NCBI GenBank assembly: GCA_052326585.1
Contig: JBKQLU010000034.1
Coordinates: 1-64,000, forward strand
Reading direction: 5' to 3'
Source: JAPLJC01 sp052326585
Lineage (GTDB): Bacteria > Desulfobacterota > Desulfobaccia > Desulfobaccales > 0-14-0-80-60-11
DNA length: 64,000 nucleotides
Part shown: piece by piece, positions 24,905-34,193 of the stretch
Position numbering within the stretch: the first letter of the stretch is position 1
Layout: the number at the start of each line of letters is the position of its first letter
Program-made: the position numbers and the translations under genes
The notes under the pieces: generated by a model
Databases searched by the model: none
Seen by the model: the letters and a program-made list of their open reading frames with translations, nothing else
Told to the model about the DNA's origin: nothing

Positions 24905-25837
24905 ATGAACTATTCCGATTGGCAAGAGATTTTTAGGGTGGAGTGGCCGGGTTTGTGGTCCCGGCTGGGGGAGGCGGCGCAGACCCGGGAGCGCCATTTC
25001 GGCCGCCGGGTCAGTTTTTGCGTCATCCTCAACGCCAAAGGCGGGGCCTGCTCCGAAGACTGTGCCTTCTGTTCCCAGTCGGGCCGGGTTAAGGGCAATG
25101 GACCCCATTACCCTCTAATGGCCAGGGAAAAACTGGTAGCCGCGGCTAAAGCTGCTGCGGCCGCAGGGGCGGCGCGTTTTTCCATCGTCACCGCGGGGCG
25201 GGGGGTGGCCACGCCCCGGGAGCAGAAGGCCATTATTGACGCGGTGGCCGCCATTCGGGAGGCAGTGCCCATCCGGGTCTGCGCCTCCCTGGGCATTGTG
25301 GGTCGAGACTTTCTCAGGGACCTGAAGGCCGCCGGGCTTTACCGCTACCATCACAACCTGGAGACCGCAGCCTCCCATTTTTCCCGGATCTGCAGCACCC
25401 ACACCTACGGAGAGCGGGTAGCCACCATTGAGGCCGCCAAGGCCGCGGGCCTGAGCGTTTGCGCCGGGGGTATCCTGGGCCTGGGCGAGAGCGTGGCCCA
25501 GCGCTGGGAACTGGCCCAGGCCCTGGAGGAACTGGCGGTGGACGCCATACCCTTGAACTTCTTGCACCCCCTGCCGGGGACGGCCCTGGCGAACCGGCCG
25601 CGACTGTCGCCGCTGACCGCCCTTAAGGCGGTGGCCGCCTTTCGCCTGGCATTTCCAAGGCGCTCCCTCATCATCTGCGGCGGCCGGCAGGTAACCCTGG
25701 GTTCCTTGAGCCCCCTGATTTTCGCGGCCGGGGCCGACAGCCTGATGACCGGAGACTACCTCACCACCCGGGGCCGCCTGCCGGAAGAGGACCGGCAGGT
25801 GCTGGCTGATTTGGGGCTGGAGTTGGCGGTGGAATGA
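24905..25837 (+). CDS. bioB: Biotin synthase BioB
   Basis: Radical SAM sulfur-insertion enzyme of 310 aa converting dethiobiotin to biotin. Motif 'CSEDCAFCSQS' binds the SAM [4Fe-4S] cluster; 'YHHNLETA' and 'CAGGILGLGES' are BioB signatures, and the conserved Arg region near 'KAVAAFRLAFPRRS' belongs to the [2Fe-2S] site. ATG 24905 is preceded by a GTG in frame. It is the first gene of bioB-D-F-H-C and follows a BirA-type operator. Confidence 0.95.
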   Translation: MNYSDWQEIFRVEWPGLWSRLGEAAQTRERHFGRRVSFCVILNAKGGACSEDCAFCSQSGRVKGNGPHYPLMAREKLVAAAKAAAAAGAARFSIVTAGRGVATPREQKAIIDAVAAIREAVPIRVCASLGIVGRDFLRDLKAAGLYRYHHNLETAASHFSRICSTHTYGERVATIEAAKAAGLSVCAGGILGLGESVAQRWELAQALEELAVDAIPLNFLHPLPGTALANRPRLSPLTALKAVAAFRLAFPRRSLIICGGRQVTLGSLSPLIFAAGADSLMTGDYLTTRGRLPEEDRQVLADLGLELAVE

Positions 25838-25862
25838 AGCATGGGGGCCTGGCCTGGGGCAG

Positions 25863-26630
25863 ATGTCTTTACCCCAGCCCCTAGAGAAGACTGGCATGGA
25901 ATTACCGCTATTACCTGAAATCCGGGGCGTACTGGTCACCGGCACCGACACCGACGTGGGTAAGACGGTGATCGCCGCCGGTCTGACCGCGGCTCTGCGG
26001 CGCCGCCAGGTCAAGGCCGTCTATTTTAAGCCCGTCCAGAGCGGCTGCCCGGAAGACGGGGGCCGGCTGCGGCCCAGCGATGCCGCCTGGGCCCGGGAAC
26101 TGGCCGATTTAGATGAGCCCCTGGAGCTGCTCACCCCCATAACCCTGCGGCTGCCCCTGGCCCCGGGGGTGGCCGCAGGCCGGGAGGGCAGGCCGGTGGA
26201 CCTGGGCCGTATCGCCGCGGCCATCCGGGAGCTGGCCAGCCGTTATGACTTCCTGGTGGTGGAGGGCGCCGGCGGGCTTTACGTGCCTCTGACAGCTACC
26301 AATTTTCTGGTTCTGGACCTGGGGCGCTGGCTCAAGTTGCCGCTGCTGGTGGTGGCCCGGTCCGGCCTGGGCGCCATCAATCATACCGCCCTGACCGTGG
26401 CGGCGGCGCGGCAGTATGGCCTGGAAGTGGCCGGGATTATCCTGAACCGCTTCCCGGAATCCCCGGGCCTGGCGGAGCAGACCAACCCCGCGGTAATCGA
26501 GGCGCTGACCGGCAGCCCCATTCTGGCCCGGGTGCCGGAGCTGGACAACCTCGATCTGGCTCCGGGCCGGGAGTCATTGTTGGCGGCCCTGGCTGAAGTC
26601 TGTGATAAATTCACCTTGGCTGTGCCTTAA
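25863..26630 (+). CDS. bioD: ATP-dependent dethiobiotin synthetase BioD
   Basis: This 255-aa P-loop enzyme closes the ureido ring of dethiobiotin with ATP and CO2. 'VTGTDTDVGKTV' is the BioD P-loop, 'YFKPVQSG' the substrate Lys motif, and 'VVEGAGGLYVPL' the Mg2+/ATP segment. The family normally begins just ahead of the P-loop, so ATG 25896 (MELPLL...) is a plausible alternative start. The gene follows bioB by 25 bp. Confidence 0.93.
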   Translation: MSLPQPLEKTGMELPLLPEIRGVLVTGTDTDVGKTVIAAGLTAALRRRQVKAVYFKPVQSGCPEDGGRLRPSDAAWARELADLDEPLELLTPITLRLPLAPGVAAGREGRPVDLGRIAAAIRELASRYDFLVVEGAGGLYVPLTATNFLVLDLGRWLKLPLLVVARSGLGAINHTALTVAAARQYGLEVAGIILNRFPESPGLAEQTNPAVIEALTGSPILARVPELDNLDLAPGRESLLAALAEVCDKFTLAVP

Positions 26631-26649
26631 AAGCTGAAAGCTTAAAACT

Positions 26650-27825
26650 ATGCTGGATCAATTATCCCACGAATTGGCATCCCTGGAGACCCAGGGCCTA
26701 CGGCGGCGGCTGCTGGCGCTGGAGGAGGTCCTGCCCGGCGGTAAGGTGCGCCTGGGCGGACAGGTTTTGCTGAACCTTTCCTCCAACGATTATCTGGGTC
26801 TGTCCCTGGACCCGCGGCTCATTGCCTCGGCCCAGGCGGCCGCGGCCCGCTGGGGGACGAGCGCTGGGGCTTCCCGGCTGGTGGCGGGCCACCTGGCCCT
26901 GCACCAGGCGGTGGAGGCGCGGTTGGCGGACTTTAAAGGGGCCCAGGCCGCGGTGATCTTCAGCACCGGCTACATGGCCAACCTGGGAGTGATTGCCGCC
27001 CTGACGGGCCCCGGGGACGCGGTCTTCTGCGACCGCCTCAACCACGCCAGCATCTATGATGGCATCAAACTCTCCGGGGCAGCCCTGCACCGCTTCCCCC
27101 ACCGGGATCTGAACCGGCTGGAAGAGTTGCTGCAACAAGGGCAAGGGGCCAGGCGGCGCCTGATCATTACCGATTCGGTCTTTTCCGTGGACGGCGACCT
27201 GGCCCCCCTGGCGGAACTGGTGGCCCTGAAGGATCGGTTCGGAGCCGCCTTGATGATTGACGAAGCCCACGCCACCGGGGTCCTGGGAAGGAAGGGCGCC
27301 GGTCTGGCCGAATCCCTGGGCCTGAGCGCCCGGATTGAAGTCCATCTCGGGACCTTTTCCAAGGCCCTCGGGTCCCTGGGGGGTTACGTGGCCGGGGAGC
27401 AGCGGCTCATCGACTATCTGCACAACCGGGCCCGCTCTTTCATCTATTCTACCGCCCTGGCGCCCCCGGTGCTGGGCGCCATAGAGGCGGCCCTCAAGGT
27501 GGTGGCCCGGGAACCCCAGCCCCGGGCTTATCTGCTGGAGGAAGCCGAGAGATTTCGCCGGGGGCTGGCGCAGGCCGGCCTGGATACCCTCGGGAGCCAG
27601 ACCCAGATTGTCCCGGTGCTGGTTGGGGATAACGGCCGCACCCTGGAGTTTGCCGCCCGCCTGCGGCGGCAGGGGCTGCTGGCGGTGGCCCTGCGCCCTC
27701 CCACGGTGCCGCCGGGCCTGGCCCGGGTTCGCTTCTCCCTGTCTGCCGCACATAGCCGGGAAGATTTGCAGGGGGCCCTTAAGGCCATCATCGCCACGGC
27801 CCGAGCCATGGGGTTGGGGGCATGA
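26650..27825 (+). CDS. bioF: 8-amino-7-oxononanoate synthase BioF
   Basis: PLP-dependent enzyme of 391 aa that condenses pimeloyl-ACP with L-alanine. 'NLSSNDYLGLS', 'RLVAGHLALH', 'DEAHATGVLG' and 'HLGTFSKALGSLGGY' with the PLP Lys238 are clear. A closely related function, 2-amino-3-ketobutyrate CoA ligase, is disfavoured by the bio-gene context. It overlaps the next gene by 4 bp (ATGA). Confidence 0.94.
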   Translation: MLDQLSHELASLETQGLRRRLLALEEVLPGGKVRLGGQVLLNLSSNDYLGLSLDPRLIASAQAAAARWGTSAGASRLVAGHLALHQAVEARLADFKGAQAAVIFSTGYMANLGVIAALTGPGDAVFCDRLNHASIYDGIKLSGAALHRFPHRDLNRLEELLQQGQGARRRLIITDSVFSVDGDLAPLAELVALKDRFGAALMIDEAHATGVLGRKGAGLAESLGLSARIEVHLGTFSKALGSLGGYVAGEQRLIDYLHNRARSFIYSTALAPPVLGAIEAALKVVAREPQPRAYLLEEAERFRRGLAQAGLDTLGSQTQIVPVLVGDNGRTLEFAARLRRQGLLAVALRPPTVPPGLARVRFSLSAAHSREDLQGALKAIIATARAMGLGA

Positions 27826-28553
27826 GGACCCTGGTGCTGCTCCACGGCTGGGGGGCCTCCGGGCGCCTGTGGGGGGGAGTTCAGGCGGCGGCAGCCTGCA
27901 ACTCCGGGTGCGCCGTCCTGGCCCCGGAGATTCCCAGGTGGGAGGCGGGTTGGCTGGCGCAATATCTCCGCGGGCTGCCCCTCAAGGAAAGCGTCCTGGT
28001 GGGCTGGTCCCTGGGGGGCATGCTGCTGCTGGAGGCCCTGGCCCAGCTCCGGGAGCCGGCGCCCACAGCCACGGTTTTGGTGGCCGTGCCTCCGGTCTTC
28101 TGCCGGCGGCCGGACCACCCCTGGGGTCAGCCGGCGGCAATGCTGCGGGCCATGCGCCGGGCCCTGGGGAGCGATTCCCGCCGGGTCTTGAGCGACTTTG
28201 CCCTGGCCTGCCTGGCCCCGGGAGAGGCGGCCTTCCGGGAAGATGCCGCGGCCGGCTTCGATTACCAGGCAGATCCGGCTTTCCTGGCGCAGGGGTTAGA
28301 TTATCTCAGGGATACGGACCTGCGAGGCTTGCTGCCACTCATCCGGGAAACCACCAACCTTCCCGGCCGGATGGTCATCATCCAGGGAGAGGAAGACCGC
28401 ATCGTTCCCCCGGCTCAAGGGCGGGATCTTCAGGAGCGGCTGCCGGGGTCGGAACTCCATCTGCTGGCGGCCGCGGGGCATATACCCTTCCTTACCCAGA
28501 CCGCCGCGGTGAACGGCATCTTGCGAGAATTGCTCAGTGTAGCCGGTCTATGA
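27822..28553 (+). CDS. BioH-like pimeloyl-ACP methyl ester carboxylesterase
   Basis: Alpha/beta hydrolase of 243 aa. 'LLHGWGASGRLW' forms the oxyanion region, 'GWSLGG' carries nucleophile Ser63, 'EEDRIVPP' the acid and 'AAGHIPFL' the His. The GWSLGG elbow and the place between bioF and bioC fit BioH or BioG, which cleaves the methyl ester made by BioC. Which subfamily it belongs to cannot be settled by eye. Confidence 0.85.
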   Translation: MRTLVLLHGWGASGRLWGGVQAAAACNSGCAVLAPEIPRWEAGWLAQYLRGLPLKESVLVGWSLGGMLLLEALAQLREPAPTATVLVAVPPVFCRRPDHPWGQPAAMLRAMRRALGSDSRRVLSDFALACLAPGEAAFREDAAAGFDYQADPAFLAQGLDYLRDTDLRGLLPLIRETTNLPGRMVIIQGEEDRIVPPAQGRDLQERLPGSELHLLAAAGHIPFLTQTAAVNGILRELLSVAGL

Positions 28554-28643
28554 GCCGGACGACTCTTGCCGCGTTTCGAAAAGGCCAGGGCTGCATAGAA
28601 TGGCAGCCTAGGCCAGCGAAAGCGGCAACCGGGAATTACCTAA

Positions 28644-29435
28644 ATGGACGGCAAGCAAGGCATTCGGCGGAACTTTGCCCGGCGTGCAGGGTCTTATGAC
28701 CGTCATGCCGGAGTGCAGCGCCATATGGCCTGGGGATTGCTATCCCTGCTGGAGGGCCGGTTGCCCCGGAGCGGACGCATCATGGAGATTGGCTGCGGCA
28801 CCGGCTATTTTACCCAACTCCTCAAACGAGTCTGCAACGGGGCCTCCCTGGTGGCCCTGGATCTGGATGCGGCCCTGGTCGCGGCAGCCCGCCGCCGCCT
28901 GGGAGCGGCCCCCGGGGTCGCGTGGCTGGTGGCGGACGGCGAAACCCTGAGCCGGGGCTGCTTCGATGCCATCGTGGCCAATGCCAGCTTCCAGTGGCTT
29001 ACCCGGCCGGCAGAGGCCCTAACGGCTTACTACCACCTCCTCTCCCCCGGGGGGGCGCTGGCCTTCTCCACCTTGGGGCCCGGGACCTTCCGGGAGCTGG
29101 CGGATTCCCTGGGGCGGGCCGCAGCCGCGGTGCAGCTTAACGGCCCGCCGCCGCTCAGCGCCCAAGGTTTTCTGGATGAGGCCGGCTGGTCCCGGATATT
29201 GGGCGCAGCCGGGTTTCCGCAGATTAAGCTGGTCCGGGAATGGGTCACCGCCAGCTACCCCTCGGTGCCGGAATTTCTCAAGGCCCTCCAGGCCGTGGGG
29301 GCCACCAATCCCCAGCCCCGGCCATTCTCCCCGCGCTTGTTCAGGGCCCTGTTGCATGCCTACCGGGATCACTATGGGCAAAACGGCTCCATCCCGGTGA
29401 GCTATGAAATTATCTGGGCCCTGGCCGGCAAATGA
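28644..29435 (+). CDS. bioC: Malonyl-ACP O-methyltransferase BioC
   Basis: SAM-dependent methyltransferase of 263 aa that masks malonyl-ACP as its methyl ester to start pimelate synthesis. 'IRRNFARRAGSYDRHAGVQRHMAW' is the BioC N-terminus, 'IMEIGCGTGYFT' the SAM motif I, 'VANASFQWL' a BioC signature and 'GALAFSTLGPGTFREL' the post-II region. It closes the cluster; bioA is absent from the window. Confidence 0.93.
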   Translation: MDGKQGIRRNFARRAGSYDRHAGVQRHMAWGLLSLLEGRLPRSGRIMEIGCGTGYFTQLLKRVCNGASLVALDLDAALVAAARRRLGAAPGVAWLVADGETLSRGCFDAIVANASFQWLTRPAEALTAYYHLLSPGGALAFSTLGPGTFRELADSLGRAAAAVQLNGPPPLSAQGFLDEAGWSRILGAAGFPQIKLVREWVTASYPSVPEFLKALQAVGATNPQPRPFSPRLFRALLHAYRDHYGQNGSIPVSYEIIWALAGK

Positions 29436-29501
29436 GGTAGCCGGGGAATCGGGACCCCCGCCTGGTGGCCAGGTGGTTGACCCCACCGCCGGCCTGATGA
29501 A

Positions 29502-29528
29502 AAAGGCAGGCGCAATAAGCCTGCCTTT
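29502..29528. terminator. Bidirectional terminator between bioC and the HPF gene
   Basis: AAAGGCAGGC-GCAATA-AGCCTGCCTTT forms a strong stem with A and T flanks on both sides. It can end both the bio operon (plus) and the convergent HPF/cold-shock gene (minus). Confidence 0.75.
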
Positions 29529-29558
29529 CCCACCTGAAGCGAAAACCGAAAACAGCCT

Positions 29559-30089
29559 TTACAGCGCCTGGACCCAGGTGGCCTGGGGACCCTGGTCCCC
29601 TTCTTCCTGGCCGAAATTCACCTCCATGCCTGGATTTAGCCCGGGGAAATTCCCCTTTTTCAGGGCATTGGCATGGAAATAGACCTCCTGGCCGTCGTCG
29701 GCCTGGATGAAGCCATAGTCCCGCTCCGGGAAGAGGCGGATGATCCGGCCGTGCCGGGCGGATTTTTCGTGGGACTTGGTCTTTTGTTGAATAACGTGGG
29801 AGTGTTCCTCCAGGCGCCGGTCCAGGACAGCGAAGGCCTCCACCAGCAAGGGCAGTACGACTCCCCCCTGGCGATTCACGGTGATGACCTCCCCGGGGAC
29901 GTTGACCACCAGGTGGACCTCAAAGGCGCCCAGATGGTGGTGGGCGGTGCCGATAATTTCCACCCGGGCATGCAGGATAGGCCCGGCATAGTGATCCTGC
30001 AGGCGGGTCAGTTCGGCTGCGATCTTCTCCCGCCACTCCGGCAAGATTTCCAGGTGCTGGCCTTCGATATGCACATCCAGCGGCAGCAT
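29559..30089 (-). CDS. HPF/RaiA-type ribosome-associated protein with C-terminal cold-shock domain
   Basis: The 176-aa protein combines an HPF/RaiA-like domain (residues 1-105, 'EKIAAELTRLQDHYAGPILHARVEI', 'HLGAFEVHLVVNVPGEVITV') with a cold-shock fold (110-176, 'HGRIIRLFPERDYGFIQADDGQEVYFHANAL', RNP motifs in GFIQ and VYFHA). It probably binds the ribosome in slow growth or stress and contacts RNA through the CSD. A strong AGGAGG precedes the ATG. Confidence 0.88.
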   Translation of the reverse strand: MLPLDVHIEGQHLEILPEWREKIAAELTRLQDHYAGPILHARVEIIGTAHHHLGAFEVHLVVNVPGEVITVNRQGGVVLPLLVEAFAVLDRRLEEHSHVIQQKTKSHEKSARHGRIIRLFPERDYGFIQADDGQEVYFHANALKKGNFPGLNPGMEVNFGQEEGDQGPQATWVQAL

Positions 30090-30383
30090 GATCTACCTCC
30101 TGAAGGATTGCCTTCCGACCACTTTCTGTTAAGTTTTACCGCCGGGGTTGTCAATGGCGGTAGGACCGGTGAATCATCTTAGGCAGTGGCTCAAAGCGCC
30201 TCGAGAGTGACAGGGCAGTTCTGGCGGTTCAAAGGAGTTCCGAGGTGGGGCGGGCCTCCGTGTCTGCCCTCAATTTAACCCATAGCCACTTATATCCCTC
30301 TATATCCGGCCGGGGCTTTAACGGGTTATTGACCTAAATCCCATGAGCAGTTTGGATGTGGCATATTTTCCCTTGGATAAATC

Positions 30384-31193
30384 ATGGCCTGCTTTTACAA
30401 TATTTCACAACATGGGGCGAACTGCGGCCTTATAGAGCCGTGGCTAGGCGATATGGATAGAGGACGGCGCACCGCTGGTGAGAAAATCTTGCCCACCTCC
30501 GTAAGATTCCGGGAGCACCAGCGGTTTCTGGAGCAAGCCCGCAGCCTGGTGCACCTGCCGGAGGCGGGAGCCGGGCCGCTCGATCACCTGTTGTCTGAGG
30601 CCCGTTGGCAGGAACTGCTGCGGGGAGCCTCCGACCAGGCGGCCTGGCTCGTGGCCCTGTCTCAGGCCACCGGGGTCTATTTCTTTCCCTCCCGGGAATG
30701 GCCACCCCGTTTCCTGCGGTTTCTCAGGCTGCTGAAGATCAAGCGGCTCCTGGAGGCCGGCGCCGGCCGGGGCTACCTCACCGCGGCCCTGGCTCCCCTA
30801 TGTCAGGGAGCGGGCCTCATTTTTCGGGCCGTGGACCGGGGCGATGGCGAATTCCAATCGGGTCAGCCGGTGCATCCCCGGGTGGAGCGGGGCGATGTCT
30901 TCGAGACCATCCGGGATTTCCGCCCCGAAGCCGTGCTTTATGCCTGGCCGCCGCCGGGACAGTCCCTGGTCCGGATTTGCCAGATGGATTTTCTGCATTA
31001 TCTTATCATGGTGGGGGAGGCCGGCGGCGGCGCCACCGGGGACCCGCAGGACTGGCGGCGCCTGGCGCACCGGGCCTCACCTTCCTTGAGCCGCTGGGGC
31101 CGCGGCCGCACCGGTCTTGAGCGGCATCGGGCCACAGTTTTCTATGGCCGCGGCCGCCTCCTGGAAATGGCGGCTCGAAATTCCCCCGGGTGA
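30384..31193 (+). CDS. SAM-dependent methyltransferase-like protein
   Basis: The 269-aa product has a motif-I-like 'RLLEAGAGRGYLTAALAP' near residue 120 and an alternating beta/alpha pattern, so a class I methyltransferase fold is likely. Later motifs are weak ('EAVLYAWPPPGQS'). The function is unknown. The start is uncertain: ATG 30453 (DMDRGRR...) would remove 23 residues of unusual composition. It is followed 29 bp later by the acyl-CoA synthetase. Confidence 0.55.
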   Translation: MACFYNISQHGANCGLIEPWLGDMDRGRRTAGEKILPTSVRFREHQRFLEQARSLVHLPEAGAGPLDHLLSEARWQELLRGASDQAAWLVALSQATGVYFFPSREWPPRFLRFLRLLKIKRLLEAGAGRGYLTAALAPLCQGAGLIFRAVDRGDGEFQSGQPVHPRVERGDVFETIRDFRPEAVLYAWPPPGQSLVRICQMDFLHYLIMVGEAGGGATGDPQDWRRLAHRASPSLSRWGRGRTGLERHRATVFYGRGRLLEMAARNSPG

Positions 31194-31222
31194 GCTATCA
31201 TATGGACTATAAGGGGACTTAA

Positions 31223-33889
31223 ATGAAGAAAATCCTGCTGGACTGCTTCTTCAAGCCGGAATCGGTGGCAGTGATCGGCGCCAGCGAAAAAGAGGGCAGT
31301 GTCGGCTCAGTCCTGGTGCAGAACCTGGTGCAGGGTGGATTTCCCGGCGGCATCTTTCCCGTCAACCGGAATTATCCCCAGATTCACGGCATTACCGCTT
31401 ATGCCGACATTACCGCCCTGCCGGCCCCGGCGGACCTGGCCATTATTGCCGTACCTATCAAAGAGGTGCCGGAAATCATCAAGAAGTGCGGCCGGGCGGG
31501 AATGCGGGCGGCCATCATCGTGTCCACCGGCGGTCGGGAAACCGGGCCGCCAGGTATGCTGATCGAAGCCGCCATCCAAAGAGAGGCCGTCAAGGCGGGG
31601 GTGCGGTATTTGGGGCCCAACTCCATGGGGCTGCTCTGTCCCCCGGCTCGCCTCAACGCCAGCCTGGCGCCCCACATGCCTCGGCCGGGAAGCCTGGCGT
31701 TCATCTCCCAAAGCGGCGCCCTGTGCCTGTCCACCCTGGGGTGGTCGGAGCAGAAAAACATCGGCTTCAGCCACTTTATCAGCGTTGGTTCCATGACGGA
31801 CCTGGACTTCGGCGACCTCATCGATTTCCTGGGCAACGAAGAAAAGGCCCGGGCTATCATTCTCTACATGGAGGGTCTGACCCAGCACCGCAGATTCATG
31901 AGCGCGGCCCGCTCGGTATCCCGGATCAAGCCCATCATCGTGGTTAAGGCAGGGCGCAGCCGGGCCGGGGCCCGGGCCGCGGCCTCCCATACCGGGGCCC
32001 TGGTGGGGGAGGACGCCGCCTATAACGCTGCCTTTCGCCGGGCCGGCATCATCCGGGTGGATACCGTGGGCCAGTTGTTCGACTGCGCCGAGGCCCTGGG
32101 CAAGCTGAAGCTGCCTGCCGGCGGCGGGCTGGCGATCATCACCAATGCCGGGGGGCCGGGAGTTATGGCCGTGGACGCCCTGGACCGCTGGGGCATGGAG
32201 CCCGCGGCCCTGGAACCGGAGACCCTGGCAAAACTGGAAGAAATCCTGCCACCTTACTGGAGCCGGGGCAACCCGGTGGACATCCTGGGCGACGCCTCGC
32301 CGGAGCGCTATCAGCAGGTGGTGCGTCTGGCTCTAAAGGCGCCGGGGATTGCCGGCCTGGTGATCATCCTCTCGCCGCAGTCCCTCACTGACCCCAGCGG
32401 GGTGGCCCGGGCCCTGGCTCCGGAGTTGCAAGGCCAGGCGCGGCCGGTGTTTGCCGTGTGGATGGGTGGCAAAGAGGTGGCCGAAGGAGTGCAACTCCTC
32501 AACGAGGCCGGCATTCCTACCTTTGAGACCCCGGAAAAGGCAGTCGATACTTTTATGGAGATGTATTTTTACTCCCGGCATCTCGACTTATTACAAGAGA
32601 CCCCCCCCCAGATGGCGCAGGACCTGAATATCAACCCCCAGATGGCCCGGACCTATATCGATCAATGCCTGGAGCGCCAGGCGACCATCCTCACGGAGTT
32701 GGAGTCCAAGGCCATTCTCTCGGCTTACGGCATTCCCATGAATCGCACGGTGGCGGCGGCCTCCGGCCCGGAGGCGGTGAGCGCCGCCCGGGATCTGGGG
32801 TTCCCGGTGACCCTGAAGATCAATTCCCCCGATATCACCCACAAGGCCGAGGTGGGGGGGGTCCGTCTGCACATCCACAACGAATCCGAAGTCATGGCGG
32901 CGTTCCGCGAAATCACTGAGGAGGCCCGGACCCAGAGACCCGAGGCCCGCATCCTGGGGGTCACCGTTCAAGAGCAGGAAAAGAGACCCGACTGCGAACT
33001 GCTCATCGGCTGCAAGCACGACCCGGATTTCGGTCCCCTGATCCTGTTTGGAGCCGGCGGCGGCCTGACTGAGGTGCTCCAGGATGTGATGGTGGACCTG
33101 CCGCCCCTCAACCTGTTGCTGGCCAGGAGGATGATCGAAAAGACCCGGGTTGCCAAGATGCTCCGCGGTTACCGGAATCTGCCCCCGGCCAACCTGGACC
33201 GGCTCAGCGAGATCCTGGTGCGGGTTTCCCAATTGGTGACCGATTTTCCCGAGATCAGCGAGCTGGACATCAACCCCCTGTCGGTGATCGGCGGCCGCTT
33301 CATAGGCGTGGATGCCCGGATGGTGCTGGCTCCCATTGCCGTGCCGGCCCCCCGGCACCTCATCATCGCCCCGTACCCCAACCAGTATGAGCGCCACTGG
33401 ATGATGCGGGACGGCACCCCCGTGCTGCTGCGCCCCATAAAGCCCGAAGACGAATCGCTGGTCTCCACTTTTTACGGCAAGTGTTCGGAGGAAACCATCT
33501 ATTTTCGCTATTTTCGGCATATCAAGAAGTGGACCCACGAGATGCTCATCCGCTTCACCCAGAATGATTACGACCGGGAACTGGGGATGATGGCCATAGG
33601 TCAGCCGCCTGGTCCGGAAGTGATGCTGGGAGTGTCCCGCCTGGTGATGGAGGTCAACCGGGAAACCGCGGAGTTTGCCGTTATTGTGGCGGATCAATTT
33701 CAGGGTAAGGGCCTGGGCCCCAAACTGGTGGAAGAAGTCATCGGCATCGCCAAAGAAAACCAGATAAAACTTTTGTGGGGCGAAGTCTTATCCAGCAACA
33801 AGACCATGTTGGACATGGTGAAGCGCCTGGGTTTCACCCTGGTCCGGCAGGTGGAGGCCCAGACCTTCCGAGTGGAGTTGCAACTTTAG
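31223..33889 (+). CDS. ADP-forming acyl-CoA synthetase fused to a GNAT acetyltransferase
   Basis: This 888-aa fusion has a CoA-binding domain (about 1-140, 'VAVIGASEKEGSVGSVLVQNL'), the ligase-CoA domain with active-site His256 in 'ASHTGALVGED', an ATP-grasp domain (about 480-710, 'DFGPLILFGAGG') and a C-terminal GNAT domain (about 725-888, 'VIVADQFQGKGLGPKLVEE'). The His is retained, unlike catalytically dead Pat-type lysine acetyltransferases. It may make ATP from acyl-CoA, acetylate proteins, or both. A small ferredoxin follows 3 bases later. Confidence 0.9.
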   Translation: MKKILLDCFFKPESVAVIGASEKEGSVGSVLVQNLVQGGFPGGIFPVNRNYPQIHGITAYADITALPAPADLAIIAVPIKEVPEIIKKCGRAGMRAAIIVSTGGRETGPPGMLIEAAIQREAVKAGVRYLGPNSMGLLCPPARLNASLAPHMPRPGSLAFISQSGALCLSTLGWSEQKNIGFSHFISVGSMTDLDFGDLIDFLGNEEKARAIILYMEGLTQHRRFMSAARSVSRIKPIIVVKAGRSRAGARAAASHTGALVGEDAAYNAAFRRAGIIRVDTVGQLFDCAEALGKLKLPAGGGLAIITNAGGPGVMAVDALDRWGMEPAALEPETLAKLEEILPPYWSRGNPVDILGDASPERYQQVVRLALKAPGIAGLVIILSPQSLTDPSGVARALAPELQGQARPVFAVWMGGKEVAEGVQLLNEAGIPTFETPEKAVDTFMEMYFYSRHLDLLQETPPQMAQDLNINPQMARTYIDQCLERQATILTELESKAILSAYGIPMNRTVAAASGPEAVSAARDLGFPVTLKINSPDITHKAEVGGVRLHIHNESEVMAAFREITEEARTQRPEARILGVTVQEQEKRPDCELLIGCKHDPDFGPLILFGAGGGLTEVLQDVMVDLPPLNLLLARRMIEKTRVAKMLRGYRNLPPANLDRLSEILVRVSQLVTDFPEISELDINPLSVIGGRFIGVDARMVLAPIAVPAPRHLIIAPYPNQYERHWMMRDGTPVLLRPIKPEDESLVSTFYGKCSEETIYFRYFRHIKKWTHEMLIRFTQNDYDRELGMMAIGQPPGPEVMLGVSRLVMEVNRETAEFAVIVADQFQGKGLGPKLVEEVIGIAKENQIKLLWGEVLSSNKTMLDMVKRLGFTLVRQVEAQTFRVELQL

Positions 33890-33892
33890 CAG

Positions 33893-34096
33893 ATGGCCGA
33901 CCGCTCCCCCTATGTAGTGGAAGAGGAATGCATCGCCTGCGGCACTTGCGAAGAGCTGTGTCCGGAGGTCTTCAGGCTCAACGAGGGTCTGGGGTTTGTC
34001 CAGGTGGTCAACCCCGGCGGCGCCTCGGAAGATAAGATCCAGGAAGCCATGGACGCCTGTCCGGTGCAGTGTATCCATTGGACCGCCGAGACCTAA
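33893..34096 (+). CDS. Ferredoxin, [4Fe-4S] type
   Basis: Small electron carrier of 67 aa. 'CIACGTCEELCP' supplies Cys13, 16, 19 and an extra Cys23, and 'ACPVQCIHW' supplies the distal cysteines; the arrangement resembles Desulfovibrio ferredoxins with one or two clusters. It begins 3 bases after the synthetase stop (ATGG after TAG) and is probably cotranscribed. Its partner oxidoreductase is unknown. Confidence 0.9.
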   Translation: MADRSPYVVEEECIACGTCEELCPEVFRLNEGLGFVQVVNPGGASEDKIQEAMDACPVQCIHWTAET

Positions 34097-34193
34097 CCGC
34101 TTCCCCGGGTGATGCTGCCATTTCCGGGCAATTATGGTAAATATTTGCAGCAGGCGCCGCCCTGGCAAGGATTACGGCAAGGTGAGAGGTGAA

